Below, one piece after another: positions 32,551-44,957 of a stretch of 64,000 nucleotides of DNA; within the stretch, counting starts at the first letter, position 1; each line of letters starts with the position of its first letter. The notes under the pieces are model-generated. The model was given only the letters and a program-made list of their open reading frames with translations, did not search any database and was not told where the DNA came from. The stretch is taken from assembly GCA_029204225.1 (NCBI GenBank), contig CM055098.1, forward strand, positions 3,161,106 to 3,225,105. The letters are read 5' to 3'. The position numbers and the translations under genes were made by a program. The stretch is from Diphasiastrum complanatum (Eukaryota; Streptophyta; Lycopodiopsida; Lycopodiales; Lycopodiaceae).

Positions 32551-32920
32551 GGCTTTGATACCAAGTGATAGAATGAAGCTCCTCCCTGCCATAGATTGCT
32601 AGTTAAGGCCACTACCTGTCTTTCTCGTACTTGAGCCACATGACTGTCACTGAGTTGATCAGGCCCCTGACTGTTCACTGTGCCTCTGACCGTATAGATG
32701 TGGTGCGTGAGTTATAATGGGCATACCCAATCCGCATCTTTAAGGCCTACTTGGCAGAGGAGCTCACCACGTCATCACTTGTGACACACCTGACCCTGCC
32801 TGGGGTTGATACCTAGCAATACTTACCGGCCATAATTGTTGCTTATGGTCAACTTAACCTTTGATATCCAACTAGTTCGCGGGTCACGTTACATCCAAGA
32901 CTGGGGCCTCACATATTACA
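32551..32920 (-). repeat. LTR with adjacent primer binding site
   Basis: On the minus strand the block starts TGTAATATGTGAGG at 32920 and ends TTCTATCA at 32566 (355 bp). One base later it is followed by TTGGTATCAAAGCC (32564-32551), a variant of the initiator-Met primer site. This is the 5' LTR of a minus-strand element whose remainder is mostly gone. No second LTR copy was found. Confidence 0.55.
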
Positions 32921-33947
32921 TGCACGCTAAGTATATTTTCCGCAACAATCTATTAATAGCCTTGTTTAGGTGAATATTTTTAAACTCGACCATATACTTG
33001 CAATGCTCATACGATGTAGAGTATATGCATCGTTTGCCAACAATGAGCTTTAATAATAATGTGATGAAGCTCATTGTTTGAACTTTGAAGTTTGTGAAGA
33101 ACAAGAAAATTTTGGAATTAAGAAGTCAAATTTTTACATGCTTAACTGGACAGGCATTTTGTGGAGTTACCCTGGAAAGTCCTTGGTTTCTTTTTTGATG
33201 ATCTGGTGAATGCTAACCAAGAAAATTGCAATTTTGGATTTCTTGGATGTTGTGTGCCTGATCTCATGATGATAGCAAAGTCATGAAAAATACACTACAA
33301 TAACAAGAACACACAATACTTTTACATTGATGACAAACATGAGGCTATTCCAATCAGAATGTCCATTGGATCTCATTGCAAAATCAATAGAAACCATGCG
33401 ATAGCATCTTCGATACATTGAATTAATCTGGAGTGGGCATGCAACCCAACATTAATGATTCCAAAGCTCACGTTCACCAGAGAAAGTAGAACAAGTTCCC
33501 AAAAACTATCAAATGCAAATGAGCCAAAACATCTCTCAAATGTCTAGAAATTCTATATTATAGACGAACCCAAACCTTAATCTCACCTGACTGCTATGAA
33601 CTATTAGACAGCGAATGTTAGGCACAATAGCGTTCCTTTGAGAATTGTAAACCCCTTTATAAAATGGTCTCATTTGGCTCCATTGCGACGATAAAAGTTT
33701 TGCATTCCCAATCTTTGAATTCCATATGGCCAAAGGATTACCATCACCATAGTTAAACAGGGATATTCGAGTGATCCTTCCATAGAGAAATATATTTGAA
33801 AAGGTACACTTTGATTCTAATGATGGATTGTTATAATCTTCCTCTAATAGAGGTAGAAAGGCTACTGTGCACTTATTTGAGGATACTAGCCACTTTGAGT
33901 TCTAGATTGAACTCTAGGAAAGTTGAAAATTTCAGACTAGACATTTA
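32921..33947 (-). other. Host intron, nothing recognised
   Basis: No domain, repeat pair or RNA gene identified in this kilobase. Confidence 0.4.
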
Positions 33948-34456
33948 ATGCTTTTTGCTGAATTAGGTTTACGATTTATCGTGAGATGCTTACTCTCCGT
34001 CAGTCCCATCTGCCTGTACCAGATCAACTGGGGTTTAGACTCCCAGCAACTGCTTCTCACTGGCTTCTTTCGGACTCGAGCACATGCTGATGACTCCGAT
34101 GATGAGATTCCTATCGCCGTCCCACCGTGGAAAAAGCCCAGATGTAGTCGGCACTCGCCTCCATCGGGGCCCACTATACGCTCCACTCGGCGAACACTTC
34201 ACACTTACTTTCGCTGATATGTACTTATTCTCCACCTGGCCCGGGTTGTGGGCATTGGTACTTTTTCTGTAGTTCTTCTGTTATACCTGGCCCGGGTTGT
34301 GGGCTTATTTCACTTCTGCTTTGTTCTACTTTCATTCATAGCTAGTTTATAGCATTTTACGGCCACGTCCTCCTATGGATGATGCTCCCACTGTTGCTTG
34401 TACATATTTTCTTTTTGGTCTTATGCACCCACGGGTGCCCAAAAGACGTTAATTAA

Positions 34457-34460
<4 letters not shown>
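33948..34460 (+). mobile_element. 5'-truncated LINE 3' end
   Basis: A basic C-terminal-like frame (33948-34217, with VPPWKKPRCSRH and RTLHTYFR) is followed by a 3' untranslated region that ends in a hairpin. The stem is GCACCC (34425-34430) with GGGTGC (34433-34438). CCAAAAGACGTTAATTAAGC and a (CT)n tail follow. The same ending occurs at 60801-60862 and, inverted, at 63960-64000. Confidence 0.6.

Positions 34461-34515
<55 letters not shown>
34460..34515. repeat. (CT)n microsatellite, LINE tail
   Basis: About 55 bp of alternating CT directly after the LINE 3' hairpin, in the place of a poly(A) tail. Confidence 0.9.
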
Positions 34516-34521
<6 letters not shown>

Positions 34522-34683
34522 ATACACCATAAACCATAAAACTGAGGTTACGGAACTAAAACCACAAAGAACAGTATTGAACGACACTACTGTGAATAGG
34601 ATCATCATAATATATAATATCGGGCCACATGGCACCAAAATGGGGTACAATGATATTGCATGAACGTAATGAAAACTATACAA

Positions 34684-35357
34684 CTAAGACTCGTCAGAGT
34701 CATGGTAGGAAACATCATCCGAATCTGTGTCTGACGTAGATGAATCGGAACCGGAGGGAACCATATGCTCCTGCCGAAGAGGAGGGACGAGAGGGACCCA
34801 CTACCGCTAACCAACATGCTCATTTGATGCTCGTGCCTCTGAACCAGGGCCTGCTGCTGCGGATGGAACTGAAGGTGTTGTACTAGGCCCTGCACCTGTA
34901 CCATGCTCTGCCCGTGATGTACTAGGCCCTACACTTGTACCATGCCCACCCCGTGATGTAGTATGCCCTGCACCTGTACCGTGCCCATCCCGTGATGTAG
35001 TATGCCCTGCACCTGTACCATGCCCTGCCCGTGATGTACTGGGCCCTGTACCGATGGTAGGCCCTGCCTGCCTGCCTGTAGCTGCTCCTGCTACCTGTCC
35101 TTGTCTAGAACCCTGTGATGCAATATCAGGCCCTTACATGCTAGACAACCTCTGCATATCCTCATCAGAAATCCTGGGGCAATCAGATATGCCCAATCCT
35201 CACCCAACAAGTGAGCCCTAACCCTAGTGAGTGATCCCGTGAAGTGACCACCGCAATGCAAGCATCTCCATCTACGGGTCCCTAAGCCATGGTGTGTAGC
35301 CACATCCCCGTCGGTAAGCTCAACCTCGGCCCAAAGGCCTCGGCCCCACACTGGCAT
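34684..35357 (-). pseudogene. Second hAT family, BED-finger protein with 39-bp coding repeats
   Basis: Minus strand from ATG 35357. The BED-type finger reads WRCLHCGGHFTGSLTRVRAH, followed by LLGE. A collinear acidic C-terminus ends at TAG 34684 (SDSSTSDTDSDDVSYHDSDE). Between them 34897-35053 consists of four 39-bp units (13 codons each, GTGAGHTTSRDGH type). The DUF659 core is missing, so this looks like an internally deleted transposase. It is clearly different in sequence from the 11466-30762 family. Confidence 0.55.
34897..35053 (-). repeat. 39-bp tandem repeat (four units)
   Basis: tgtacc starts at 34897, 34936, 34975 and 35014, an exact period of 39. The period is a multiple of three and encodes a Gly/His/Ser/Thr-rich 13-residue unit. 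Confidence 0.9.
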
Positions 35358-36660
35358 CGTATCAACACGAGATCAAACCTGCAAACAAAAATAAGCAAGC
35401 AAACGTTCAGTAGAAAAAAATACACTGCAGTGAACAACATTACCGAGCTCAAATAGAGCTCAAATAGAGCTCAAAATATCAGAGCATACATCACAATGAT
35501 TCCAATTCACACATCATAGCAAGTGCCAAAAAACACATGAGATTAGGGCGTGGGATAGAATTGTTTGTATGAGTGATAACGGGCAACTGACGTTAGCGTG
35601 GGAGTTCGTGCAGGCGTAAAGGAGTGCAGTGTATTCCTAAACCACCCCCCTGGCAGATGCTTGCACGATGCTCCACGCCTAAACCCTAAAAAACATAGAA
35701 TTAGAACATGGAAATTGAAATTTGTGATACGGAGGTAGACGGGCGGAACGGAGGTCACAAGAGTCTCTGCAGGCATGTGGAAATGCATTTTAGGCTCATA
35801 AATGACCTGAATCTGTTGCCCACAAGTCATTTTGTGAAAATGGCAAAAATACACAAGCATTTGGAATGTGGTGTTCAAATCTCGCTAGGCGTGCCGTAAC
35901 GGCTGAAACTGACGTCGTAGGAATCACCGTGGGCATGAAGAAAGGTGGTCTAGAGACAAACTACGCTCGATTTGGTTGCCTACAGCTCAATGTCAACACT
36001 TGCAAAAAATCAAGCCTGCACTTACCAAATATCAAAAACTGATCGATTCGCTCTCCACGAAGCTCAAATCCAATGCCTATAGCTTAAAAAAAAAATGTGC
36101 CTCCTCTAGTAGCGCGGTTCTGCACGCGAGGAGGAGGCCCGAAAATCCTATATGATTCTGGATTTTTTTTAATGATTCTTTCAACGATTCTTTGCAGCGA
36201 ATCGTGATTCGCGAATCGCAGACCCAGCGAATCGCATATGGCAAACTTTTACTTGACATATTCCCATTCGCATATCACATTTCTTGTGCCTCCTGTCCCA
36301 TGTCCTGAGTGTGACACATTTCCAAAAACATTTCTTTTCTCCATTGTTTTGTCTTCAGTGCGAAATATTTCCAATGAAAATTATGCTTTGATAGCTTCAA
36401 CAAGTTGTAGAAGAAAATATGCTTTTCCAGAAAGCAATGTCATTTGTACTGTGGCATATTGTATGACTTTAACAAAAAGGAGTGGAGGTAATCTGTCACG
36501 TCTAAAGGACAAAGATAGCGCGCTACATTTGACTTTCACTCACAATACAAAAGTATCCTTCAGTTAGGTGATGCCCATTAATGAGCTCCACCAAAATGTT
36601 TCAAATGTATCTGAGAATGAGGGATCCCATTGAATCCTTGCTATGAATTACATAGATGCA
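35358..36660. other. Host intron with GATTC/GAATC cluster
   Basis: No gene recognised. 36150-36240 holds a dense run of gattc and gaatcg motifs in both orientations, with a perfect attcgcgaat palindrome. This is compatible with a transposon end, perhaps the right end of the hAT relic at 34684-35357. Confidence 0.4.
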
Positions 36661-36664
36661 TTGT

Positions 36665-36995
36665 GTTTCTAGAAACGCGTTCAGAAACGCGAAACGCGTT
36701 TCTGGTTTGGGAATGCGTTTCTCAGAAATGTTTTTTTTTTTAATTTGATTTTTTTGATTTTTGTGGGCAATATGGGTATCAAATTAACTCTAATCAAGGG
36801 CATTGCATTTATTTAGGTTGCCGAGTGTTTCGGTTACAGTGTGGTCCAGTTTAGGTGCAGCAATCCTTGTTGGATTCTGTCAAACCCTATGAATTTTTAA
36901 AGACCTGTTTCTGATTTTTTTCCAGCGATTCTGGATCCAGAAACGCGTTTCTAGAAACGTTTTCCTCCAGAAACGTGTTTCTGGGCAACTATGCT
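36665..36995. mobile_element. MITE-like element with GAAACGCG ends
   Basis: About 330 bp with no coding sequence. Both ends carry repeated, inverted agaaacgcg/cgcgtttct motifs (36669-36730 and 36925-36992), while the centre is unique. A short non-autonomous DNA transposon is likely. Exact termini and target duplication were not resolved. Confidence 0.5.
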
Positions 36996-37201
36996 ATGAA
37001 GTATGAAGCACTGTTGAGAGCTAGCTGATTACCTATCTCATTTTGTGATAAAAACTTGCAGTATACAACAAGCTTGTACACCACATATCAACTTACCAAA
37101 ATGAAACATTTAGAAAGGAAATCAAAGAAGTGAAAAAAGAATGTTGAAAGACTACATGAAAACGGTGTGCTTATTATGTAACTTGAGATGTAGAAGATTA
37201 C

Positions 37202-37293
37202 CATATATATAAGATTCTTTCTAAAGAGGCCTGAATTGATGTTTGATGAAAAAAGGTAACATCAGGAACAGTCCTGGGAACATCCACTGAAAT
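37202..37293 (-). CDS. TBC RabGAP gene, exon C (arginine finger)
   Basis: Acceptor TTATTACAG (37294 side) and donor GTAATC (37201 side). Encodes 30 codons plus two bases: ISVDVPRTVPDVTFFHQ, then SLERILYI and TG of the Trp codon completed by exon D. ISVDVPR is the IxxDxxR arginine-finger motif required for Rab GTPase activation. The 210-bp intron to exon B and the phases fit exactly. Confidence 0.95.
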
Positions 37294-37503
37294 CTGTAAT
37301 AAAACAAAGACTATGTTTATTGGTGTGCATCCCTTGAGCGAATGTATTAGTACAACAAAATAGTACCAAACTTTTGAATGAGCCCAAAGAAAATGTAAAC
37401 CTGATGTTGAGAAATGCTTTCTTTGCGAGTTAGAAATTTCAATATGTTTGGTAGAACATGGTAACATGCATAACTATTGGTTGCATAAAATTATATAGCA
37501 TAC

Positions 37504-37641
37504 CTGCCGCAAAGTATGTATCTCCTCCTCTGTTCGATCTGCATCCGAGATGTCAAAGTATTGGGCTAGGTCATCCAAATATTCTTGTCGCTTTAATGCT
37601 AGCAACATTTCTCGTCGATCTGAGTTTGGTGGTGCGTATCC
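37504..37641 (-). CDS. TBC RabGAP gene, exon B
   Basis: Acceptor TTTTCAG (37642 side) and donor GTATGC (37503 side). 46 codons in phase 0: GYAPPNSDRREMLLALKRQE, YLDDLAQYFDISDADR and TEEEIHTLRQ. GYxPxNxDRRE is typical of TBC1D22/Gyp1 proteins just upstream of the arginine finger. The upstream intron is about 15.8 kb. Confidence 0.95.
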
Positions 37642-38700
37642 CTGAAAAGACAGTACACATCCAGGACTTCCTTGTCACCAAGACACATTTAACTTAATCG
37701 ATTAAGTTTGCTTGCCCAAAGCTATGGCAGACGGAAGGAAAGCGCAATGCTCTAATGAGAATGAGCAAAGTGGACACTTTGCTACCATTATTAGTGACAT
37801 ATTGATGAGCTGAAAAAAGAATTCTTTGAAGAACCAATTTTCTTCACCAATAAGTTCTCAAATTATATTCATTAATGTCCCTGGAGCTGAGGCAGAGCTT
37901 TTTGTATAATTCTAATCACAAAAAACCTTCAATATTCAGAAAATAAAAAATGTCCATCAAAATGGTTACGATAACTAGTAAGTGGTAAAGCGAAACTTTA
38001 TAGTTAATTCTCTTATAGACTTTTCTTGTTCATTTCAATGGGAAAATTTTCCATACTAGCACAATACCTTGTGCTATGTATCCATAAGGGCTGTAAAAGT
38101 TTACGTTGGTCTAGACCTATAGGTTGTTTGGGTGCCACATGTCAATGTTCTATTGGCATGGGGTAACCCAAAGTTATTGACCTGCGGCAGTGCACGCAAC
38201 GGTTGCAACCAACGTGTGTCAATAGTTGGAAGTGTCTCCATGAACTATGGTTCGTTGGCGAACGAACCGTGATTCGTCAAAGAATCAATCAGGTCCAATT
38301 TGAATCGGAAAGAATCGGACCCCCCCCCCCCCCCCCCCCACACGAACAATCATGTTTATTCCACTGGGAGCAAAGCCTACACATCCACACCAGCAAAATT
38401 GTACAAAAGGATCACCAAATGGAACACAAAAATTTATATGAAAAAGTGGACGTTATGCGGGTCAAGAGATGAGGCCTTTGCCCAATGCAGACTAATTTGA
38501 CAATGGTGGAGAACTGGCAAAGTCAGAGACTTCGATCTGCCCTCGATGGATGGTTGGATGAGTTGGTGGAACATCTACATAGCCCATTGGGGAGAGTATA
38601 TGGTTGCGATAAGTCTGTTAGCTAGCTATGCAAGGTTTTAGCTTTTAGAAAAAAGATGGATCTCAAACATCATTCTGAGTTATCATTTAAAATGTTGCAT
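37642..38700 (-). other. Host intron with poly(C) tract
   Basis: Nothing coding is seen. 38240-38320 has a cluster of gattcg/gaatcgg motifs like other MITE-like blocks here, followed by about 18-20 consecutive C (near 38321-38339). Confidence 0.4.
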
Positions 38701-39505
38701 GTAGGTGTTGGATGATGTGGAGTGCCAACACTCCAAGTACAAATTTGCCACGATCAAAACATGGAAGCTGGCTAGCAGGAGAAGGCCACAGGAGTGTGAT
38801 ATCCTTGTATGATGCATGTGCATCAGACATGGCAAATGCTTTGTTGCAAAGCGCAAAGCTCCCCCTCTGTACCTTTAGCAAGTACAGATGGGAGGAGGTT
38901 GCACCCTTTCTTCTCCACCTCCTTTTCACCATAGCCTCTACTTATGCCTCCTTAAGCTTGTAAATCCTCTTGTACACTGAGAACAATAGCTTTGGAGATA
39001 GATTCTCCAAGAAAGAAAGACCCTCCTGCCATCTTGTAAAGATCGCCAAGGGTAGATCCTTAAGATCTTGTTGCAAACACCAAAAGGAGTGTTGTGGAGC
39101 CAGACCACCCATCAACCAAGTACAAACTGAAGATCAAAACTCAATCAACTTCACCCCCTAGCCACGATGATTGAATTCGCAAGAGGAAAGCTTTTGGGAA
39201 ACTGAATACCGGAATCTGGAGTGGAGTAAGGGCAAATTTCTATAGGTATATATAAACCCTTGGAGCTTAGGAATATTTCTTCCATAACCTAATCTAATGA
39301 TACTCCTCTGCATGCATAAAACCATCAATCACTATGCATTGCTCCAGATGTCTTAATTGGAGTGCCTGGCCCTCACAAGGTTATTAATTACATTTTTGGC
39401 CTAGTTCAGAATGATGACACGTAACTAATAAACTCATAGACTCGTGTGCAGAATATCCATGCCAAGGATTATTTCATATTCTCTAAACCAAATATGGACA
39501 TAACA
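38700..39505 (-). repeat. 3' LTR of a minus-strand Ty3 relic (outer edge uncertain)
   Basis: The right edge is firm: on the minus strand AGGGGGGGAAGAA (polypurine tract, 39506-39518) is followed by TGTTATGTCC at 39505. A TATA-like tatatata lies at 39247-39255. The left limit of the LTR is not defined; 38700 is a guess. Confidence 0.5.
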
Positions 39506-40560
39506 TTCTTCCCCCCCTAAACCACTTCTTTCTTAGAAGTGGAACATAGGGAAATTCTATGCTTTCAACTCTTTCCCACGAATCATCATCCTTAGTGGGT
39601 CCTTTCCATTAGATCAAGCACTAAGTTTATCTTTGGTTCTGAGTACTTCATCAGGTCCAATTGTATCACCTTCATGTAAACTTAATTTCAACTGGCTTAC
39701 ATGAAATAGTGGATGAGCAATAGACTTGTCTTGAAGATCAAGCTCATAAGCTAAAGATCCAATTTTCTTTATAACTCAAAATGGTCCACAATATCCGGTG
39801 GACAACCTATAATGCTTCCCGGTATGCATAGTCCTAGAATCTTTTGGAATTCTAAGAAATACCCAATCATCAAATTTCAAAATTTTGGGGGATTCCTTAA
39901 GATCATCATAGTGCTTAGCTTTAACAAATTTATTCTCCACATTAACCGGAGATCTAGGTTGAAAGCCATACATAAGCATATACGGACTATAACTTGTAGC
40001 AGAATGTTTTCTACTATTCTAAGCGAATTCAATTGAAGGAATGTAATCCTCCCACTATCCAGTACAACTAAAACTAAGCAAGTTTCATGTTTAGGGAATA
40101 TAGTTGACCAGTAGTAATTTGTAAACTAAATCTCTATCACTAACAGTACCACTTGGTAGTCCACACAACCTGAATAATTTTTCTACAAAGATCTGGGCTA
40201 AATCCAAAGCCTTTGACTTAACTGGTATGAACGTAGCTAACTTAGTTAACCTGTCCACTACAACCCAAATAGAATCATTTTGCCGTTGGGTTTTAGGAAG
40301 TCCAACTATGATTGCTAGTTTCAGTTTCCAAGCCGCGTTTTTGAACAAGATGAGCATTAATAAAATTATGAGTTGAACCATTATCCAATAAAATACTGAC
40401 TTCTTGATCTTTCATTCTGCCTTCCAAATGAATTAAATCATTTCGCAAAAAAAGTATTACTACAAGAACACTGACACTCACAATCAATCGGGTCAATTTC
40501 CAATTTTCGATTCTAATTACTTGGCATCTCAATCACTTAAGCTACGGGTTTCTTTTGTTC
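39506..40560 (-). pseudogene. Ty3 relic: protease fused to integrase by deletion
   Basis: Minus strand. 40532-40330 carries protease-type SILLDNGSTHNFINAHLV. It runs directly into integrase core (40381-40110: [28 protein letters not shown]) and then C-terminal integrase (39979-39640: MLMYGFQPRSP, YCGPF, FHVSQLKLSLHEGD). RT and RNase H are missing between protease and integrase. The polypurine tract and LTR follow at 39518. Confidence 0.8.
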
Positions 40561-40859
40561 CTTTCAGGACATCTGCTTCTTTTGCTTCAGTTATGATTCT
40601 TTTGCTTGGGCATCTACTGCTTTTGCTTGGATTCTGATGCCATTTGATCCAGCTCATCAAAATATTTGATCTAACTTTTCTCACGAACTCGTTTCTTTCC
40701 TTTCTTCGGTCTGTATGTCGATGAATTAGCCTGCAACTACTTCCTAAATGCTGTCAGACTCCAAATCTGAAACTTCACTTAAAACCTAGCTTATCCCGTG
40801 CGCAACAATCAACAATGTCAATCCCTGTCGATTTCCCTACATGTACAAACATCAGAGCG

Positions 40860-41430
40860 CATGAAACATGGTGGAGCTGGGCTGCCTTGTCTCCTCCCAA
40901 CCTTTGCTGCATAGATTATGATGAGGAATGCCTCTCTCTAGGCTCACTTATGCACAATCCTCAAGCACCCCTTAACCCTGACCTTTCCTAACATCGACAC
41001 ACGGCCAATTCCATGCACGGTCGACACTTGCCACTTGGCAGTACCCTGACACATAGGCAAGTGAGTAGGTTGACATGTGTCACTCATACACTAGACCAAG
41101 TGTCCCAGTGAGCATGTGGCACATGTCATGTCACTCATTCACTAGACCAAGTGTCCCAGTGAGCATATGACACATGGCCCATTGACTAGTCAACTCCTAC
41201 TTTTTAGGAGGTCAGTCCAGTCACTCCTAATAAATGACCCAGTACCCCATGCCAAAGCTAAGCACGACACTCTGAGGTCCAATGCCAACTAATTGCAGTT
41301 TATTTACAATTACTTGCAAAGGTCACCACAAGCCGATGACTCAGCCGTTTCAGTAATTACAATAATTACAAAACATACATGTGTCTCTGAAAACTGTAAA
41401 TAACCGGGACAGGAAGTAAAGGCTCTAACA
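40860..41430 (-). repeat. 3' LTR of minus-strand Ty3 relic B
   Basis: Minus-strand LTR starting TGTTAGAGCC at 41430, directly after polypurine GAGTGGGAAGGGA (41443-41431). It shares long blocks with 5233-5780 and 44958-45242. The phrase cactgggacacttggtctagtg occurs twice within it about 60 bp apart, a small internal duplication. The inner end is approximate. Confidence 0.7.
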
Positions 41431-41449
41431 TCCCTTCCCACTCAAAAAA

Positions 41450-44400
41450 GACATCGTCGATGACCAAACTGGGTACTGTGCACGGTCTCCCAGGCAGCAT
41501 CTACAAGAGGTCTTCCATGCCAAGCAACTAAATATATCATAGATCAAGCGGTTACACAGACGTTTCTCCCGCCTATCCAATATCCTTGTTGGCTCATGGA
41601 TCTCCTCTACATGCTCCTAAATAGAGTCACAACCGACTCACCTCCGTGCACTGGAGTTGTCGACAACAACTGGCCTAATCAAACCTCCTACGATAACCAG
41701 CATCCCATGCTACTGGCGATCGTACTCGACTCTCACTAGCACCACGATTGCTTGTCTTAAATTTTTTCAAATAACTCAAGCATTTTAACCATTGAGTTAG
41801 AAATCAGCTGTACTAGGCACTTTGAGGAATTCCCACCATAACAAGACTAGTTGGCCTAAAACCATATTGGGCCACCAAAAGTTACATAAGATCATCTCAT
41901 AGGTCCAATCCACACCAGGATGACTAGCACCAGTACTATCATGACATAAATGCAAAATCTCCCTACACAGCCCTTTACTAACTGAAATGGGGAGTTTGCC
42001 ATTTCCTTTAACTATACCATCTGCCATGGTACACTTCAAGCAAGTGTGAGCAAAGAGATCAGAGCTCTCCTTCTGAGACTCTACTTGGCCAAGATTTACC
42101 TCTCTGACAACCTCCTTACAATAAACAATGAGGATCCTCTTGCTGAATCTATCTGATCTCAGCAATTAGGTCATTCTCTATGACCACAAAAGACATTTGA
42201 TACAATATACGAGATAATGCATCAGACACACGATTTTTGATACCTTTCCTGTACCAAATTTCCATGTGAAATTCCTGCATCAATTCAGCCAACCTGGCTA
42301 ATTGCAGAAATACATAAAAATGTCATGGTCGGCGGCGTATACAAACCCGCACCACACAAATAATGCCTCCATACTTTCAAAGCATGGACAATGGCATACA
42401 ACTCTTCCGAGCAGGGTTGAGCTTCTCGCTCACAAAGGCCACTGGCCTACCCTCTTGCATCAGAATTGTCCCACGACAACATTACTTGCATCCGTTACTA
42501 TGACATGGTTTCTAAGGGTCTACTATCTTTAATGTGAGAAAGTCAGCCACAACTTTTGTCAAAGCGTCGAAACTTCGTTGCTGAACTTCTGGCCACTTAT
42601 TATTCTATAGCATATCGGTCAAAGGTGCAGCCATGTGTGAACAACCCTTCACACCTTGCAATAAAACCCAAACAATCCAAGAGAGCCTCTCAATACTGTC
42701 AAGTCTGTAGGTACAGGCCACGGAAGGAGAACAACTTTCCTTGGATTCGGTCTTATGCCTTCAGCTAACATGATAACACCTAAATACGCTATCTTTTATT
42801 ATCAATAGCAAACAAGATTTTATCCCCCAGGGTTGACAAACAGTTCTAACATGAGTTACATGCAACACGTCAACACAACTGTAAACCAAAACGTCATCCA
42901 TAAACGGTCTGAGTACATCGTTCATCAACAACATAGGGCATTAGTCAATCAAAGGCATAACCAAAAAGTTACAGTGACTGAAACAAGTTTTGAAGGCAGC
43001 CTTATGCACATGCACTTCACGAACTCAAAGTTACTAATATCCATTTTTCAAACAGCTTTGCTAAAACAGTGGCACCGTACAATACCAGATCATCAATATG
43101 CGGAATAGGATATCGTTGCTTGACAAACTCCTTGAACATTGAGCGTCCCATACCGTCCTTTGCTCCTGGGGAGTTCAAGCATCGATAAGCCCACACACAT
43201 ATGCCATGACCCGTCTATTGGTCTAGGTTCCTAAGTAAGTCAACTTGTTCTTGCCATCTGTTACTTTTGCAACCATCAGTAAACATATCAAACAAAAACT
43301 AAGTTAGAGTGAACCCCCACATACTAAGTTGCCATGATCAAAGGTCCTGGAGGCATTGGGCTCACCTCAAAGTAAATGGATTCTACCATCGTGCTGGAAC
43401 TCGTACACATGAGTACCCCAAGCGATGTAGAGTTTCCATGCTACGTGCCAACATATTCCCAGTACCACATCAAAACACGTCAAACACATTATCTTAATAT
43501 CCAATTTCTTAGCCTAACTCTGAATGGTTAAGGGCATACCCACAACCCTGAAACCTCCCCCAACTACCCTTTCCATCAGCCCTCACGATTGTGTACTGGT
43601 ACAGGGATGGTTGTGTGCTCACATTCAACCTTTCAACACAAAGTCAAGTATGTTATGGAAGGACAGTGTCAAATAGAACACACACATCCATGCCACACAT
43701 TTGTCCAGTCATAACAATCAAGAAGTACGTGGACATGGATACATGCGTTGCATCGTTTTAAACAATTGTGGCAAAAGAAATAACATCAACCTTACCTGAT
43801 CATCGACACTTTCACAAGATGAAGAGTACTTCCCTGGAGTTCATCCTACTCCAACTCTTCAATAGCCATAGGTGCTCGTGCCTGTTTCACTAGCAAATTG
43901 CATGAAGTCCGCATTGGATTCCGTGGACATTCCTTCCACATGCATCCTACCAAGTAACCAAAGCAAAACTCTCTCATTTGGAACACCCTTGGTCTTGCGG
44001 CATTAGCAACAAAGATCGCTGGCCCCTTCTGAACATCGGATTGCCCATACAATCGTTGTCCCTAGAAGCTACAGCTACTTGTCGCATTGAAGGACGCTGA
44101 CCTCTTTGAACATTAAACCACCCATACAATCCTTTGTCCTCAGAATCCGTTGCTCCTTCTCCTTTCAGGTCACTTGAAACTTGCCTTTGCACAAATTGAC
44201 TTTTAATCCTTTTGAGCCTATGGTTACCTCAAGACCCAAAGAACCACCTGAACCTTATTACCGTGTTTCAAACACAGAGCTAGCTGAATTGCTCCTTGGA
44301 GGCTACGAGTTTGCTTCTTTACAACGAAAGGTTTTGAGACTTCCATGCAAGCCCTCCACAAAATGAAACACTTAAACAATCATACCGCTTCCGGTTCCTG

Positions 44401-44694
44401 TGAGGATCTTGATGTCTTCAACTGTTCAAGGATTTGTTGAAATATGGCCTCCATAGCATTCACCTTAGCCGCCACTTCTTCAACCTTGGTTAATCTGGTG
44501 CTAGTACCCTCTTGTGGATCCATAATTATGACTTTCCAAACCTGCCAACCCAAGTTGAGGTCTAAAATGAGAGTAATCAAGTGTTTTTCGCTCACAAAAC
44601 CCTCTTCTGAAGCATGCACCAGGTCTGTCCTGGCTGGAACAGCCTTTAATAGCCCTTGTTTTCCTTGCGAATCCATCAAATTCACAGAAATCAA
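41450..44694 (-). pseudogene. Ty3 relic B: gag to integrase
   Basis: Reads right to left with many frameshifts. Gag N-terminal helix at 44694-44380 (TKVEEVAAKVNAMEAIFQQI). A degenerate zinc knuckle near 43960 (CFGYLVGCMWKECP). RT remnant 43160-42830 (YPIPHIDDL). RNase H remnant 42600-42200 (VTDASN, REGRPVAFVSEKL). Integrase zinc-binding remnant 42165-41880 (LCHDSTGASHPGVDWTYEMI, then FWWPNM). The integrase core is not recognisable before the LTR at 41430. Confidence 0.7.
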
Positions 44695-44957
44695 GTATCC
44701 TTACACCATGCCACAGCAATACAGAGCCAATCACAGGTTAATAGGGTGATTTTGGCGACAATTTGAGATCAAGATCGAAGTCTCTTTGCTCCCAGCTGTC
44801 AGCGCTGGTCCTGTGGCCTTCAAACCAGATTTTTTGGGGCTCAGGAGAGTTAGGCCTCCAACGAGTGAGACTCTGCTGACTCACTCTGATAAGCAACACA
44901 AAAATACAAAAGAGTATGCTGTTCTTACATCATTGATTCATGCGTTGCATCTGTTAC

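Noticed and set aside
38321-38339. Poly(C) tract as a regulatory i-motif
   Set aside because: A lone homopolymer in an intron with no nearby promoter. It more likely reflects slippage or assembly noise.
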